A DNA stretch of 64,000 bases from Comamonas sp. lk (GCA_945925985.1 CAMELV010000006.1:1-64000), one strand, 5' to 3'. Shown: positions 52,954-62,544, numbered from the stretch's first letter. Notes: a model not told the origin generated them from the letters alone. Numbers and translations are program-made.

Positions 52954-53888
52954 GTTGCGCGGCTCCCGCGCAAACGATCGATCAGCCCATTGAGCTCATC
53001 GAGTGAGCCAAACTGGATGCTGAGCTCTCCCATCTCCTCCATGCGGCCGGCGCGTTTGACACGCTTTTTCACCCGCACCTCAACTTGCGCAGCCAGCAGG
53101 TCTGACAACTCGTCCTCCACCCGCTTCAGGTCACGCGATTTTTCTTTTTTGGGTTTGGTCGAGGTCAGGGTGAACTCAGCACTGAGTTTTTTCACCAGGC
53201 TCTCGGCCTCTCGCACCGACATCTTGCGCGCGCTGATCTGGCTGGCGGCGGTGATCTGGGTCGCACGGTCCAGCGCCAACAGCGCGCGCGCATGGCCCAT
53301 GTCCAGGTCACCGGCCATCAGCATGGTCTGCACCGGCTCGGCCAAGTTAAGCAGACGCAAGAGGTTGGAGGCGGCGCTGCGCGAGCGGCCAACCGCTTGG
53401 GCAGCGAGTTCGTGCGTAAGCCCAAACTCTTTGATCAGGCGTTGCAAACCCTGGGCTTCTTCCAGAGGGTTGAGGTCTTCGCGCTGGATATTCTCGATCA
53501 ACGCCATGGCGGCGGCGGCTTCATTGGGCACGTCACGCACCAGCACGGGTACGCTGTCTAGCCCAGCCAGACGCGCGGCGCGAAACCGCCGTTCACCTGC
53601 GATGATTTCGTACAGACCCTGATTGGGGCCCTCCTTGAGTTGGCGCACCAAGATAGGCTGCATGATGCCCTGGGCCTTGATCGACTCGGCCAGCTCGTAC
53701 AAAGCGCCCTCGTCCATATGGGTGCGGGGCTGGTACATGCCCGGCACCAGATCGACCAGCCGCAATGAGGCCGGCAAGCCCGGGCTGGCGCTGCTGGTGG
53801 CAGAGTCGTCGGCCGCGTTTTCGCTGACCTTGGGGCCGAGCAAAGCCTCCAGGCCTCGGCCCAGACCTTTGAGTTTCTTAGTTGCCAT
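52950..53888 (-). CDS. parB: chromosome-partitioning protein ParB
   Basis: A 312-residue CTP-dependent DNA clamp that loads at parS and spreads. The N-terminus KKLKGLGRGLEALLG binds ParA, the CTP motif GERRFRAARLAG is at 98-109, IENIQREDLNPLEEA follows, and the parS-binding HTH is around 155-180 (LTHELAAQAVGRSRSAASNLLRLL). The start is inside the open frame, 11 bases within the upstream hydrolase gene. Three parS-like sites are present 2.2-3.4 kb upstream. Confidence 0.95.
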   Translation of the reverse strand: MATKKLKGLGRGLEALLGPKVSENAADDSATSSASPGLPASLRLVDLVPGMYQPRTHMDEGALYELAESIKAQGIMQPILVRQLKEGPNQGLYEIIAGERRFRAARLAGLDSVPVLVRDVPNEAAAAMALIENIQREDLNPLEEAQGLQRLIKEFGLTHELAAQAVGRSRSAASNLLRLLNLAEPVQTMLMAGDLDMGHARALLALDRATQITAASQISARKMSVREAESLVKKLSAEFTLTSTKPKKEKSRDLKRVEDELSDLLAAQVEVRVKKRVKRAGRMEEMGELSIQFGSLDELNGLIDRLRGSRAT

Positions 53889-54489
53889 GGGCGCGTTCCT
53901 TGTCGAAGATGTGGGCGGGTGTGAAGGTGGGAAATACTGCGTCTGGCGGTTCAGCCTGAAGCTGACCCAGCCATCGGTGGCCTTCGGGCCAGTCGCCCAG
54001 GCCAGAATCGGCATTGAGATGCCCGCGCGCGCCCAGCGACACAAAGCCGGCACCCCAGTCGCGGCCAAATTGCTGGGCACGGGCCAGACTGCAATAGGGG
54101 TCATTGCTGCTGCCCACCAGCAGCGCTGGGAAAGGAAGGCGCACCTGCTGCATTGGCGCCCAGCTGCGCAGCGTCGATCGCAGCGCCGGTAACTCGGGGT
54201 CACCAGGCGCCACCAACAAAGCGCCCGCCACCCGGGTAGTCTGCTGTGAATGGGCGGCCCAGGCCGCCACCAACAGACAGCCCAGGCTGTGCCCGACCAG
54301 CCACACGGGCGCAGCTCGCGCCAGCAACACCTCTTCCAGCCGGGCGATCCAGTCGCCACGCAGCGGCCGCATCCAGTCGTGCTGTTCCACCCGCTGGTAG
54401 CCGTAAAGGGTTTCCCAGCGGCTCTGCCAGTGCTGTGGGCCAGAGTTCTGCCATCCGGGCAGGATCAGAACGTCCGTATCGGCAATCAT
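53878..54489 (-). CDS. RBBP9/YdeN family alpha/beta hydrolase
   Basis: A 203-residue small serine hydrolase. VLILPGWQNSGPQHWQSRWE and DWIARLEEVL are family features, the nucleophile motif is VGHSLGCLL, and GHLNADSGLGDWPEG near the C-terminus has the catalytic His. It lies between parA and parB, overlapping the parB start by 11 bases, so its translation is tied to partition genes. Its substrate and any link to partitioning are unknown. Confidence 0.9.
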   Translation of the reverse strand: MIADTDVLILPGWQNSGPQHWQSRWETLYGYQRVEQHDWMRPLRGDWIARLEEVLLARAAPVWLVGHSLGCLLVAAWAAHSQQTTRVAGALLVAPGDPELPALRSTLRSWAPMQQVRLPFPALLVGSSNDPYCSLARAQQFGRDWGAGFVSLGARGHLNADSGLGDWPEGHRWLGQLQAEPPDAVFPTFTPAHIFDKERAHGN

Positions 54490-54490
54490 C

Positions 54491-54544
54491 GTATTTTTGA
54501 TAGCAAAGTAAGCAAGCTGGACCTGGGCTGGAGCCTGATTTGAC
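54491..54544 (+). repeat. ATAGCAAA-type dispersed repeat, copy 2
   Basis: Contains GATAGCAAAGTAAGCAAGC and ends AGCCTGATTTGAC. It aligns with the minus-strand element at 47881-47942 across ATAGCAAA, the GGGCT and AGCC segments and the GATTTGAC end. It fills the gap between parA and the hydrolase gene and includes the parA stop. Confidence 0.65.
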
Positions 54545-55329
54545 TACATGGTTTTGACGCGTGCCACCATCTCCTGAGCAAAGCTGACAAAGGCCTGCGC
54601 GCCCTTGCTGGAGGGGTCAAACACCACGCCCGGCAAGCCGTAGCTCGGCGCCTCGGCCAAGCGCACATTGCGCGGGATGACGGTATCAAACACCTTGTCG
54701 CCAAAGCGGGCCTTGAGTTGCTCGCCGACCTGCTGCTGCAGCATGATGCGGGGGTCAAACATGACGCGCAACAGGCCAATAATGGCCAGGTCGCGGTTCA
54801 GGTTAGCGTGCACCTGTTTGATGGTGTTAACCAAATCGGCCAGCCCCTCCAGCGCAAAATACTCGCACTGCATGGGCACGATCACCCCATGCGCACAGCA
54901 CAGACCATTGAGCGTGAGCATGGACAGCGAGGGCGGGCAGTCGATCAGGATGAAATCATAATCTTCGCCCACGGCGCCCAAGGCTTGTTTGAGCCGCTTT
55001 TCACGCCGCTCCACGTCCACCAGTTCGACCTCGGCCCCGGCCAGTTCTCGGTTGGCGCCCAGGATGTCATAGCTGCAACCAGCGGCCGCCAGCTTGTCAC
55101 TTTTCACCCGAGCCTCGGCCACGGTAGCCGACTCCAGCAGCACATCGTAGATCGACAGCTCAAGCTGGCGCTTGTCCACACCCGAGCCCATGGTGGCATT
55201 GCCCTGGGGGTCAAGATCAACCATCAGCACCCGCTGGCCAACCTTGGCCAGTCCTGCCGCCAGGTTGACGGTCGTTGTGGTTTTGCCCACCCCACCCTTT
55301 TGGTTGGCAACACAGAATATTTTGGCCAT
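54544..55329 (-). CDS. parA: chromosome-partitioning ATPase ParA
   Basis: A 261-residue ParA/Soj ATPase. The deviant Walker A KGGVGKTTT (11-19), Walker A' MVDLDPQGNAT and Walker B LIDCPPSLSML are present. There is no N-terminal HTH, so it is the small chromosomal type. It moves ParB-parS complexes over the nucleoid. It follows lysE and precedes the RBBP9-type hydrolase on the same strand. Confidence 0.95.
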   Translation of the reverse strand: MAKIFCVANQKGGVGKTTTTVNLAAGLAKVGQRVLMVDLDPQGNATMGSGVDKRQLELSIYDVLLESATVAEARVKSDKLAAAGCSYDILGANRELAGAEVELVDVERREKRLKQALGAVGEDYDFILIDCPPSLSMLTLNGLCCAHGVIVPMQCEYFALEGLADLVNTIKQVHANLNRDLAIIGLLRVMFDPRIMLQQQVGEQLKARFGDKVFDTVIPRNVRLAEAPSYGLPGVVFDPSSKGAQAFVSFAQEMVARVKTM

Positions 55330-55369
55330 AAGCGGATCTCTGAGAAAAAAGGGGCGTGGACTCTAGCCG

Positions 55370-55987
55370 TCAGCGAGAAACCACCAGCTTGAACCCAAAG
55401 CCTATTAGAAAAACACCGGCAAGTTTTTCTAACGCTGTGGTGATCAGTGGGTTAGCGCGCAGTCGTTCTGCCAGGTTGTGCGTCAATGTGACCAGCACCA
55501 GGCAGTAGGAGAAGCCCAGCACGGCAATGGTTAGCGCCATGACAGCAAAGGTGAGCAAGCCCTGGTGGTGCGCTGGATCGACAAACAAGGGAAAGAACGC
55601 CATGTAAAACACGATGGCCTTGGGATTGAGCAGGGTGATGCCCATGGCCTGCCTCAGGTAATGACGCGGCTTAATGTTGAGGACCGGTGGCGCACCTGGC
55701 TTGGCGGTGAGCATGCGCCAGCCCAGCCAAGCCAAATAAGCGGCACCCAGCCACTGTATGGCAGCAAACGCCGTCGGGTAAGTGGTCAACACGGTGGCGA
55801 CCCCAGCCACCGCCAGCCATAACAAAATCTGATCACCCAGAATAATCCCCAAGCCAGCAGCCAGGCCGCCGCGTATGCCGCCTTTGCCCGTGGAGGTGAC
55901 CAAGGCCAGGTTGCCTGGGCCCGGGATCAGCAAAAAAATCAGGATGGCAGCCGCAAAGGCGGGATAGTCGGCGATACCAAAAAACAT
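55370..55987 (-). CDS. LysE family translocator
   Basis: A 205-residue inner-membrane exporter of the LysE/RhtB family, with about six hydrophobic segments. The N-terminal LIPGPGNLALVTSTGKGGIRGG is the conserved motif, and TLLNPKAIVFYMAFFPLFVDP follows. Members export amino acids or derivatives. It lies between rsmG and parA on the same strand, an arrangement I associate with Comamonadaceae. Confidence 0.92.
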   Translation of the reverse strand: MFFGIADYPAFAAAILIFLLIPGPGNLALVTSTGKGGIRGGLAAGLGIILGDQILLWLAVAGVATVLTTYPTAFAAIQWLGAAYLAWLGWRMLTAKPGAPPVLNIKPRHYLRQAMGITLLNPKAIVFYMAFFPLFVDPAHHQGLLTFAVMALTIAVLGFSYCLVLVTLTHNLAERLRANPLITTALEKLAGVFLIGFGFKLVVSR

Positions 55988-56072
55988 GGGAAACTTCTTT
56001 CAGGCGAGGGCCTGAGTTTACGTGACGCTTTTGCCGCACCCTAAGGAGGCCAACGTCGCCGGGCAAAACCGC

Positions 56073-56714
56073 TCATTGCCGCTTGAGCCAGACCAGGCAG
56101 CGTTCAGCGTTCAGGCCAGGCACGACCAGCGGTTCCACGTGAAACACATGCACAGGCGGCGCCAGCTGAGCGATCTCGTCAGCGGGGTGCTTGCCCTTCA
56201 TTGCCACCCATACTCCGTCTTCGGCCAGTGCTTGGGCAGACCATTGGGTGAAGTCGGCCAAGGAGGCAAAGGCGCGTGACGTCACCAAGGGATAGCGGTC
56301 CGTCAGTTGCTCCACCCGGGCATGGCGGCCGCGCAAATTAGGCAGTCGCAGACTGACGGCCACCTGCTGGACAAAGGCGGCCTTCTTCGCCACGGCATCC
56401 ACACACGCCACCTGCCAGTCGGGGCAACAAATAGCCAGAACGACACCGGGAAGCCCAGCGCCAGCCCCCACATCAAGCACACTCGATGGCCCACTTGGGC
56501 ATCGCCTACGCAGCGGCATAACCATCGCCAAGCTGTCCAACAAGTGGTGGGTCAGCATCTCGGCGGGTTCGAGCCGGGCTGTCAGGTTGTAGACACGGCC
56601 CCATTTGGCCAATAACACCAAGTAATCAAGCAGCATCTGAACCTGCTCATCGCTCAGGCTCAAGCCCAGCAGACCCAGGCCGCTTCTCAGCGGCACCTCC
56701 AACTCACGCATCAC
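56073..56714 (-). CDS. rsmG: 16S rRNA (guanine(527)-N7)-methyltransferase RsmG
   Basis: A 213-residue methyltransferase that modifies G527 of 16S rRNA. The SAM motif [18 protein letters not shown] and the family segments [22 protein letters not shown] and [15 protein letters not shown] are clear. It overlaps mnmG by 4 bases, the classical gidA-gidB arrangement. One parS-like site lies in its 3' coding part at 56131. Confidence 0.96.
   Translation of the reverse strand: MMRELEVPLRSGLGLLGLSLSDEQVQMLLDYLVLLAKWGRVYNLTARLEPAEMLTHHLLDSLAMVMPLRRRCPSGPSSVLDVGAGAGLPGVVLAICCPDWQVACVDAVAKKAAFVQQVAVSLRLPNLRGRHARVEQLTDRYPLVTSRAFASLADFTQWSAQALAEDGVWVAMKGKHPADEIAQLAPPVHVFHVEPLVVPGLNAERCLVWLKRQ
56131..56146 (+). 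promoter_or_regulatory. parS: parS-like ParB binding site 1
   Basis: GGTTCCACGTGAAACA. The widely shared parS consensus is TGTTNCACGTGAAACA, so only the first base differs. It lies inside rsmG. With the two sites in mnmG it forms a cluster upstream of parAB. Confidence 0.85.
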
Positions 56715-58735
56715 GCCACCAAGGGATTTGCATCAGCTGCAGCCATGCCGGCGTCACGTGCCGCAGCAAAGCCCTTGAAGTTGCTCTTTTTCAGGTGAAT
56801 CAGCAGCAGCGAGATTGCCGCCGGCGTGACCCCGGACATGCGCGAAGCCTGCCCCAGCGTCTCCGGCCGGTGCCGCGCCAACTGCTGTCTAACCTCATAG
56901 CTCAGCGCGGCGACTTGCAAATAATCCAAGCTGGCAGGCAGGCGCAGGCTCTCAAAATGGGCGGCGCGGTCGACCTCCCCTTTTTGCCTGTCAATATAGC
57001 CCGAATACTTGGCGGCTATCTCCACCTGCTCGATGACCGCCGCCTGGAAAAGCACCTCTTCGTCGTCTGACGTTTCACGTGGAACCATGTGCTGTTGGGC
57101 GCCGCTGAAACGCCCGCCATCAAGCGACATGAGGTCTGCGTGGCGGATGCCCGGCCGACGCAACAACTCGGCCAAGCTGTACTCATGGTCAATGGCCTTG
57201 CCCAAAACACGCTCGGACTCCACAGCCGGCAGGTTTTTTGGACTGACCCACAGCCCGCGCAGGCGCTCTGTTTCACGTGAAACCGCGTCACGCTTGCGGC
57301 AAAAGGCATCCCAACGAACATCGTCCACAAGACCCAACTGTCGACCGGTTTCGGTCAGGCGGCTATCCGCGTTGTCTTCGCGAAGCTGCAGCCGAAACTC
57401 GGCGCGGCTGGTAAACATGCGGTAAGGCTCTGTGACCCCTTTGGTGATGAGGTCGTCCACCAGCACGCCCAGATAGGCCTCATCACGCCCAGGAAGCCAG
57501 TGGTCACCAGAACATGCGGTCTGCGCGCCCGCCTGCAGTGCGGCATTGACACCTGCAAACAAGCCCTGCGCCGCAGCCTCCTCATAGCCGGTGGTGCCGT
57601 TGATCTGACCGGCAAAAAATAGCCCTCCCAGGGCCCGGGTTTCAAACGTGCTTTTGAGTTGTTGCGGGTCAAAGTAATCGTACTCAATCGCATAGCCGGG
57701 CCGCAGAATATGCGCGTTTTCCAGACCGGCCATAGAGCGCACCAACTGGTACTGAATATCGAACGGCAAGCTGGTGGAAATGCCATTAGGGTAGTACTCG
57801 TGGGTGGTCAGGCCTTCGGGCTCCAAAAAGATTTGGTGGCTATCCTTGTCTGCAAACCGATTAACCTTGTCCTCAACGCTTGGGCAGTAACGTGGCCCTA
57901 CCCCTTCAATCTTGCCGGTGAACATCGGGCTGCGGTCAAAACCACTGCGGATGATCTCGTGTGTACGGGCGTTGGTGTGGGTCATCCAGCAGGACATCTG
58001 AGCCGGGTGCTGTGCCGCCCGACCAAGAAAGCTAAACACCGGCATCTGCTCACTCATACCGCCCGGCATGCCATCACCCGGCTGCGCCTCACAGCGGCTG
58101 AAGTCAATAGAGCGGCCATCCAACCGAGGCGGCGTGCCGGTCTTCAGGCGACCCTGGCCCAGCTTGAGCTCCTTAAGCCTAGCGCTGAGCGTTACCGCGG
58201 GCGGATCACCTGCCCGACCGGCCGCGTAGTTGTTCAAGCCAACGTGAATCTTTCCGTCCAAAAACGTCCCCGCGGTCAGCACCACGGTACTGGCCGAAAA
58301 ACGAATGCCCACCTGAGTCACCGCGCCCACCACCCGGTCACCCACCACCAGCAGGTCGTCCACGGCCTGCTGAAACAACCACAAATTGGCCTGGTTCTCC
58401 AAACGCTGCCGAATGGCGGCCTTGTACAACACCCGGTCAGCTTGAGCGCGGGTGGCTCGCACGGCCGGGCCCTTGGACGAGTTAAGAATGCGAAATTGAA
58501 TGCCCGCCTCATCGGTAGCCGCCGCCATGGCGCCGCCCAAGGCATCGATTTCTTTGACCAAGTGCCCCTTGCCGATGCCACCAATCGACGGGTTGCAGCT
58601 CATCTGACCCAAAGTTTCAATGTTGTGCGTCAGCAGCAGGGTCTTGCAGCCCATGCGCGCCGAAGCCAACGCCGCCTCCGTGCCAGCATGGCCGCCGCCG
58701 ACGACGATCACGTCAAAGTGTTGTGGGTAAAGCAT
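56711..58735 (-). CDS. mnmG: tRNA uridine-5-carboxymethylaminomethyl modification enzyme MnmG (GidA)
   Basis: A 674-residue FAD enzyme that, with MnmE, modifies U34 of certain tRNAs. The start [23 protein letters not shown] gives the usual N-terminus with the FAD-binding GGGHAG; an in-frame extension of 21 codons is discarded. [43 protein letters not shown] and [12 protein letters not shown] are family blocks. It is the first of the mnmG-rsmG-lysE-parA-hydrolase-parB string. Two parS-like sites lie within it. Confidence 0.96.
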   Translation of the reverse strand: MLYPQHFDVIVVGGGHAGTEAALASARMGCKTLLLTHNIETLGQMSCNPSIGGIGKGHLVKEIDALGGAMAAATDEAGIQFRILNSSKGPAVRATRAQADRVLYKAAIRQRLENQANLWLFQQAVDDLLVVGDRVVGAVTQVGIRFSASTVVLTAGTFLDGKIHVGLNNYAAGRAGDPPAVTLSARLKELKLGQGRLKTGTPPRLDGRSIDFSRCEAQPGDGMPGGMSEQMPVFSFLGRAAQHPAQMSCWMTHTNARTHEIIRSGFDRSPMFTGKIEGVGPRYCPSVEDKVNRFADKDSHQIFLEPEGLTTHEYYPNGISTSLPFDIQYQLVRSMAGLENAHILRPGYAIEYDYFDPQQLKSTFETRALGGLFFAGQINGTTGYEEAAAQGLFAGVNAALQAGAQTACSGDHWLPGRDEAYLGVLVDDLITKGVTEPYRMFTSRAEFRLQLREDNADSRLTETGRQLGLVDDVRWDAFCRKRDAVSRETERLRGLWVSPKNLPAVESERVLGKAIDHEYSLAELLRRPGIRHADLMSLDGGRFSGAQQHMVPRETSDDEEVLFQAAVIEQVEIAAKYSGYIDRQKGEVDRAAHFESLRLPASLDYLQVAALSYEVRQQLARHRPETLGQASRMSGVTPAAISLLLIHLKKSNFKGFAAARDAGMAAADANPLVA
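57071..57086 (-). promoter_or_regulatory. parS: parS-like ParB binding site 2
   Basis: On the minus strand GGTTCCACGTGAAACG, identical to site 1 except for the last base and two end mismatches from the TGTTNCACGTGAAACA consensus. It lies in the mnmG coding sequence. Confidence 0.75.
57269..57284 (+). promoter_or_regulatory. parS: parS-like ParB binding site 3
   Basis: TGTTTCACGTGAAACC, one mismatch (last base) from the parS consensus and containing the complete 14-base palindrome GTTTCACGTGAAAC. It lies in the mnmG coding sequence, 198 bases from site 2. Confidence 0.9.
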
Positions 58736-59199
58736 GGCTATGGGTCTTTTCATCGGGCGCAAAACCAGAGCGCGCGCCCAGCGCTTGTCGAATGACAAGT
58801 GAGTTGATTTTACGATGCAGCATAAATCAGACGCTAGCCCCCGTGTTTATTGGGGTTATAGCTATGTTTTTTGTAGCGATAGGCGCCTGCCGTTGAGGTG
58901 ATGGCAGGCTGAGTGACTGCGCCCGATTCTGGCGCACCGGTCAAGGCAAACCCTGTCGTCCCCAGCTCGAAAGGGGACCCATGACTGCCTGGATTCCCGG
59001 TCGCGGCCGGGAATGACGGGGCGCGGGGGGAATGACGGGCAGCAGCGTGCCGGCGTGACGTCTTGCCCGGCCAGCCCCACCAACGCCAACAGCCAACTGG
59101 CCCTGTCATCTGTTTGACTCTTGTCGTAAGCGCACTGGCGTATTCTGCGACCATGACGCGTCCGGCATCGGGTCGAAAGCGTCGGTTAAGGACACCACC
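58736..59199. other. divergent intergenic region with repeat
   Basis: About 464 bases between the mnmG start (minus) and the class II aldolase-like start (plus). It should hold promoters for both genes, but no clear -35/-10 pair was found. Contents seen are a CCCC-GGGG hairpin near 58841-58856 followed by T-rich sequence, a diverged 62-base double-hairpin repeat at 58957-59018 with a partial extra copy to about 59038, and AAGGACA before the aldolase ATG. No ORF here looks real. Confidence 0.6.
58957..59018. repeat. 62-bp double-hairpin repeat, copy 2
   Basis: The right hairpin is ATTCCCGG-TCGCGG-CCGGGAAT and the left is GTCCCC-AGCTCGAAA-GGGGAC. Total length equals copy 1 at 47221, and the right half matches it closely (GACTGC, TGGATTCCCG and GGGAATGACG). 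The innermost pair of the right stem is G-C here and C-G in copy 1, so both sides changed together. A further GGGAATGACGGG follows at 59028-59039. Confidence 0.85.
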
Positions 59200-59955
59200 A
59201 TGAACATCCCCTCCCTTCACGACAAGGTCAGCGCCGAGGAATGGCAATTACGCTGTGATCTGGCGGCCTGCTACCGGCTGGTGGCCGCCTACGGCTGGAG
59301 CGACCTGGTGTTCACCCATGTCAGCGCCCGCATCCCGGGGCACGAACATCAATTTCTGATTAATCCCTACGGGCTAATGTTCGACGAGATCACCGCTTCC
59401 AGCTTGGTGAAGGTCGACCAGCACTGCAACAAGCTCAGCGACTCGCCGTTTCCGGTCAACCCGGCCGGTTTTACCATCCACAGTTGCATCCACCAAGTGC
59501 GCGAAGACGCGGGCTGTGTGCTGCACACCCATACCCGGGCGGGCATCGCCGTCAGCGCCCAAAAATGTGGCGTTTTACCGATCAGCCAGCAATCCACCTT
59601 TGTCCTCGGCTCCCTGGCCTACCATGATTACGAGGGTGTGGCGCTGCGGGACGACGAAAAACCGCGCCTGCAAGCCGACTTGGGCGAGGCCAACTACCTG
59701 ATGCTGCGTAACCACGGCCTGCTGACGGTGGGCAAAACCATTGCCGATGCCTTTCTGGCCATGTACACCTTTGAAAACACCTGCCGCATCCAGATCGATG
59801 CGCAGGCCGGCGGCGAGCTGACCCAGGTCAACCCGGCCATCGTGACCGGCATCGCCAGTGTGCTCAAGGTCGTCACCGCCGGGCTAGGCTCGGGCCTGGT
59901 CTGGCCAGCGCTGCTGCGCAAGCTAGATCGCACTGACCCCAGCTACCGCACCTAA
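59200..59955 (+). CDS. class II aldolase/adducin family protein
   Basis: A 251-residue protein of the class II aldolase/adducin fold, zinc enzymes related to fuculose-phosphate aldolase. DLVFTHVSARIPG, VLHTHTRAGIAVSAQ (zinc His pair) and NYLMLRNHGLLTVGKTIADAF (third His) are visible. AAGGACA precedes the ATG. A GMC oxidoreductase follows after 8 bases. Many members of this branch near oxidoreductases have unknown substrates. Confidence 0.88.
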   Translation: MNIPSLHDKVSAEEWQLRCDLAACYRLVAAYGWSDLVFTHVSARIPGHEHQFLINPYGLMFDEITASSLVKVDQHCNKLSDSPFPVNPAGFTIHSCIHQVREDAGCVLHTHTRAGIAVSAQKCGVLPISQQSTFVLGSLAYHDYEGVALRDDEKPRLQADLGEANYLMLRNHGLLTVGKTIADAFLAMYTFENTCRIQIDAQAGGELTQVNPAIVTGIASVLKVVTAGLGSGLVWPALLRKLDRTDPSYRT

Positions 59956-59963
59956 GCTGCGGC

Positions 59964-61568
59964 ATGGCAGCGTTTGACTACATCGTGGTTGGTGGTGGCT
60001 CCGCCGGTTGCGTACTGGCCGGGCGACTGTCCGAAAACCCCAACATCAGCGTCTGCCTGCTAGAGGCCGGCGGCCCGGATGACTCCGTCTTCATCCGCGC
60101 GCCCCTGGGTTTTGCCGCCACCGCCGCAGTGGGACTTAACAACTGGCGCTATGAGACCGTGCCACAGGCCGGCCTGAACGGCCGCAGGGGCTACCAGCCG
60201 CGGGGCAAAGTGCTGGGTGGCAGCAGCTCCATCAATGCCATGGTCTACACCCGCGGCAACCGCTTTGATTACGACCACTGGGCCTCACTCGGCAACCCGG
60301 GCTGGGACTTTGACGCCGTACTCCCCTACTTCAAACGCGCCGAACACAGCGAATGCTTCGGGGCCACCGAACACCATGGCAGCGGTGGCCCGCTCAACAT
60401 CAGCTACCTGCGCAGCCCGAGTGTGTTGAACCAGGCCTTCGCGGCCGCCTGTGCCGAACAGGGCATGTCCGCCAACCCCGACTACAACGGTGCCGGACAG
60501 CTCGGCTACAGCCCATCGCAGGTAACCCAAAAGGGCGGCGAGCGCTGGAACGCCGCCCGGGCCTATCTGACGCCGCACCTGGGCCGGCCCAACCTGCAGG
60601 TCATTACCCGGGCCCATACCCAACGCCTGCTGTTCGAGGGCCGCCAGGCTGTCGGCGCTGAATACCTGCAGGGCGGCACGCTGCGGCAGGTGCGGGCCCG
60701 GCGTGAAGTGCTGCTGGCCGGTGGCGCCTTTGGCTCCCCGCAGCTACTGATGCTGTCTGGCATCGGGCCGGCGGCGGCGCTTCAGGCGCTGGGCCTGCCG
60801 GTGGTGCACGGCCTGAATGGGGTAGGGCAAAACCTGCATGACCACCTCACCACAGTGCTGATCTACCGCACCCCGCGCCAGGACGCCACTTTCGGGCTGT
60901 CGGCTGCCGGATTTGGTGCCATCGTGCGCGGCATTTTTGAATGGCGCCGCCAGCGCAGCGGTCTTATCACCAGCAATGTGGCCGAAACCCAGGGCTTTTT
61001 ACAAACGGATCCGACGGCACCAGCGCCGGATATCCAGTTAGCGCTGTGCACTGGCATCATGGACGACCACACCCGCAAAAACCATCTGGGCCACGGTTAC
61101 ACCCTGCACGTGACGCTGATGCGACCCAAAAGCCGCGGCCAGGTCACCCTGCAAACCGCCCGGGCACAGGATGCGCCTTTGATCGACCCGCAATTTCTGG
61201 CGCACCCGCACGATGTTGCCACCCTGGCGCAAGGCGCCCGCTTAGGCTATGACATCTTGCAAAGCCCGGCGCTGGCACCGTACCAGGGCGCCATGCTTTA
61301 CCCGTTTGTCCGCGACGACACAAAGGCCGTGGAAGCGTTCCTGCGCCAAAACTCAGACACCGAATACCACCCCTGTGGCAGTTGCAAAATGGGCCCGGCC
61401 AGTGACCCGATGGCCGTCGTAGACTGCGTTCTTCGGGTGCACGGTGTGGACCGGCTTCGGGTAGTCGATGCCTCGGTCATGCCCCAGGTCACCACAGGCA
61501 ACACCAACGCGCCCACCATCATGATTGCCGAAAAAGCGGTGGACCTGATCCTGGGCCGCAACGCCTGA
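59964..61568 (+). CDS. GMC family oxidoreductase (choline dehydrogenase-like)
   Basis: A 534-residue FAD alcohol dehydrogenase. The N-terminus [20 protein letters not shown] binds ADP of [24 protein letters not shown] sequence is signature 1, and [18 protein letters not shown] is signature 2. The C-terminal [11 protein letters not shown] and [17 protein letters not shown] hold the active-site His and the FAD region. It is probably cotranscribed with the class II aldolase-like gene. Primary alcohol oxidation is expected; the substrate is unknown. Confidence 0.92.
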   Translation: MAAFDYIVVGGGSAGCVLAGRLSENPNISVCLLEAGGPDDSVFIRAPLGFAATAAVGLNNWRYETVPQAGLNGRRGYQPRGKVLGGSSSINAMVYTRGNRFDYDHWASLGNPGWDFDAVLPYFKRAEHSECFGATEHHGSGGPLNISYLRSPSVLNQAFAAACAEQGMSANPDYNGAGQLGYSPSQVTQKGGERWNAARAYLTPHLGRPNLQVITRAHTQRLLFEGRQAVGAEYLQGGTLRQVRARREVLLAGGAFGSPQLLMLSGIGPAAALQALGLPVVHGLNGVGQNLHDHLTTVLIYRTPRQDATFGLSAAGFGAIVRGIFEWRRQRSGLITSNVAETQGFLQTDPTAPAPDIQLALCTGIMDDHTRKNHLGHGYTLHVTLMRPKSRGQVTLQTARAQDAPLIDPQFLAHPHDVATLAQGARLGYDILQSPALAPYQGAMLYPFVRDDTKAVEAFLRQNSDTEYHPCGSCKMGPASDPMAVVDCVLRVHGVDRLRVVDASVMPQVTTGNTNAPTIMIAEKAVDLILGRNA

Positions 61569-61583
61569 GGCCCAATGGCTCGC

Positions 61584-62156
61584 TCAGCGCGCCTGCGGAA
61601 CCCAAAGGCTGATGCGAGGCAGCATCAGCCGATAAGGGGCGAGCAACAGCACCGCCATCAGCCACTTCATGGCCAAGTCACCAGCGGCCAGCATCAACCA
61701 GTTCATCTCGCTGGCGTAAAAGGCGATGGAGAAAAACACCAGGGTATCGACCACCGACGCCACCATCGAACCCATGAAAGGTGCCTTCCACCACGATTGG
61801 CCGCGCCAGCGGTTGAACACGGCGATGTCCATCCACTGCGACAACATGAACGCTGTGCCCGAAGCCAACGCGATGTGCCAGTTGGCAAACCAGGCCGACA
61901 GCAACACGGCCGGCAACAGCCCAAGCCAAGCCACCCGCCGTGCCGCCTGGGCGCCCACGGCCCGGTTGGTCAGGTCAGCCACCAGGAACACAAAAGGATA
62001 GGTAAAGGCACCCCAGGTCAGCCACTCATTGATGGGAAACTGCACCGCTATGTTGGATACCACGATCACCAGGATCATGGCGACCAGCGGGCGCCACAGC
62101 TGGCTGAGGGCGGGGGATTCGAATGGGGACGTGTCGGGAGGGAGGGACGGGGTCAT
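61584..62156 (-). CDS. queuosine precursor transporter (YhhQ/VUT family)
   Basis: A 190-residue membrane protein with about five to six hydrophobic segments. [42 protein letters not shown], and [18 protein letters not shown] are the conserved blocks of the VUT family, which imports queuosine precursors for tRNA modification. It converges on the GMC gene across 15 bases. Start at MTPSLPPD is accepted as given by the open frame. Confidence 0.92.
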   Translation of the reverse strand: MTPSLPPDTSPFESPALSQLWRPLVAMILVIVVSNIAVQFPINEWLTWGAFTYPFVFLVADLTNRAVGAQAARRVAWLGLLPAVLLSAWFANWHIALASGTAFMLSQWMDIAVFNRWRGQSWWKAPFMGSMVASVVDTLVFFSIAFYASEMNWLMLAAGDLAMKWLMAVLLLAPYRLMLPRISLWVPQAR

Positions 62157-62243
62157 GGATGGAATCTGCCGAAGTCGGTCAGTAGTCGGGCGTTAGAGGC
62201 TTGATTATCTCAGCGTCCGCACAGAATCCGGTAGCATCCGCTT

Positions 62244-62544
62244 ATGAAGATCTACTACTCCCCTGGCGCCTGTTCCCTATCCCCCCCATATTACCCTGCA
62301 CGAAGCTGGCCTGGCATTCGAGGCAATTGCCGCGCCGACCAAGACCCACAAGCTGGCCGAAAGGCCTTATCTGATGGGGCAACAATTCACGGTGGCCGAC
62401 GCTTACCTGTTCACCGTGGTCGGCTGGAGCCGGCTGGTGCGCTTGGACATCTCTGCCCTGCCCCGCCTGGGGGAATTCATGGCGAGGATGCGGGCGCGCC
62501 CGGCGGTACAGGCGGCACTGCGCGCTGAAGGGCTGCTGAACTGA
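62244..62544 (+). pseudogene. decayed glutathione S-transferase gene
   Basis: The start MKIYYSPGACSLS is the GST thioredoxin-like N-terminus. A run of seven C (62281-62287) then shifts the frame; with six C it would read on as SPHITLHEAGLAFEAI. The sequence jumps to the C-terminal domain (LAERPYLMGQQFTVADAYLFTVVGW through LRAEGLLN and TGA). About 100 residues of the middle are missing compared with normal GSTs of ~200. Its 3' end overlaps the convergent MFS gene by 68 bases. Frameshift plus deletion make it non-functional. Confidence 0.88.

Noticed and set aside
52950-54359. 469-codon frame suggesting an N-terminal extension of ParB
   Set aside because: The extra part is a shadow of the RBBP9-type hydrolase gene. 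The true ParB N-terminus KKLKGLGRGLEALLG starts at 53888.
57659-58795. 378-codon plus-strand frame opposite mnmG
   Set aside because: Antisense to one of the most conserved bacterial genes; composition is typical of a shadow frame.
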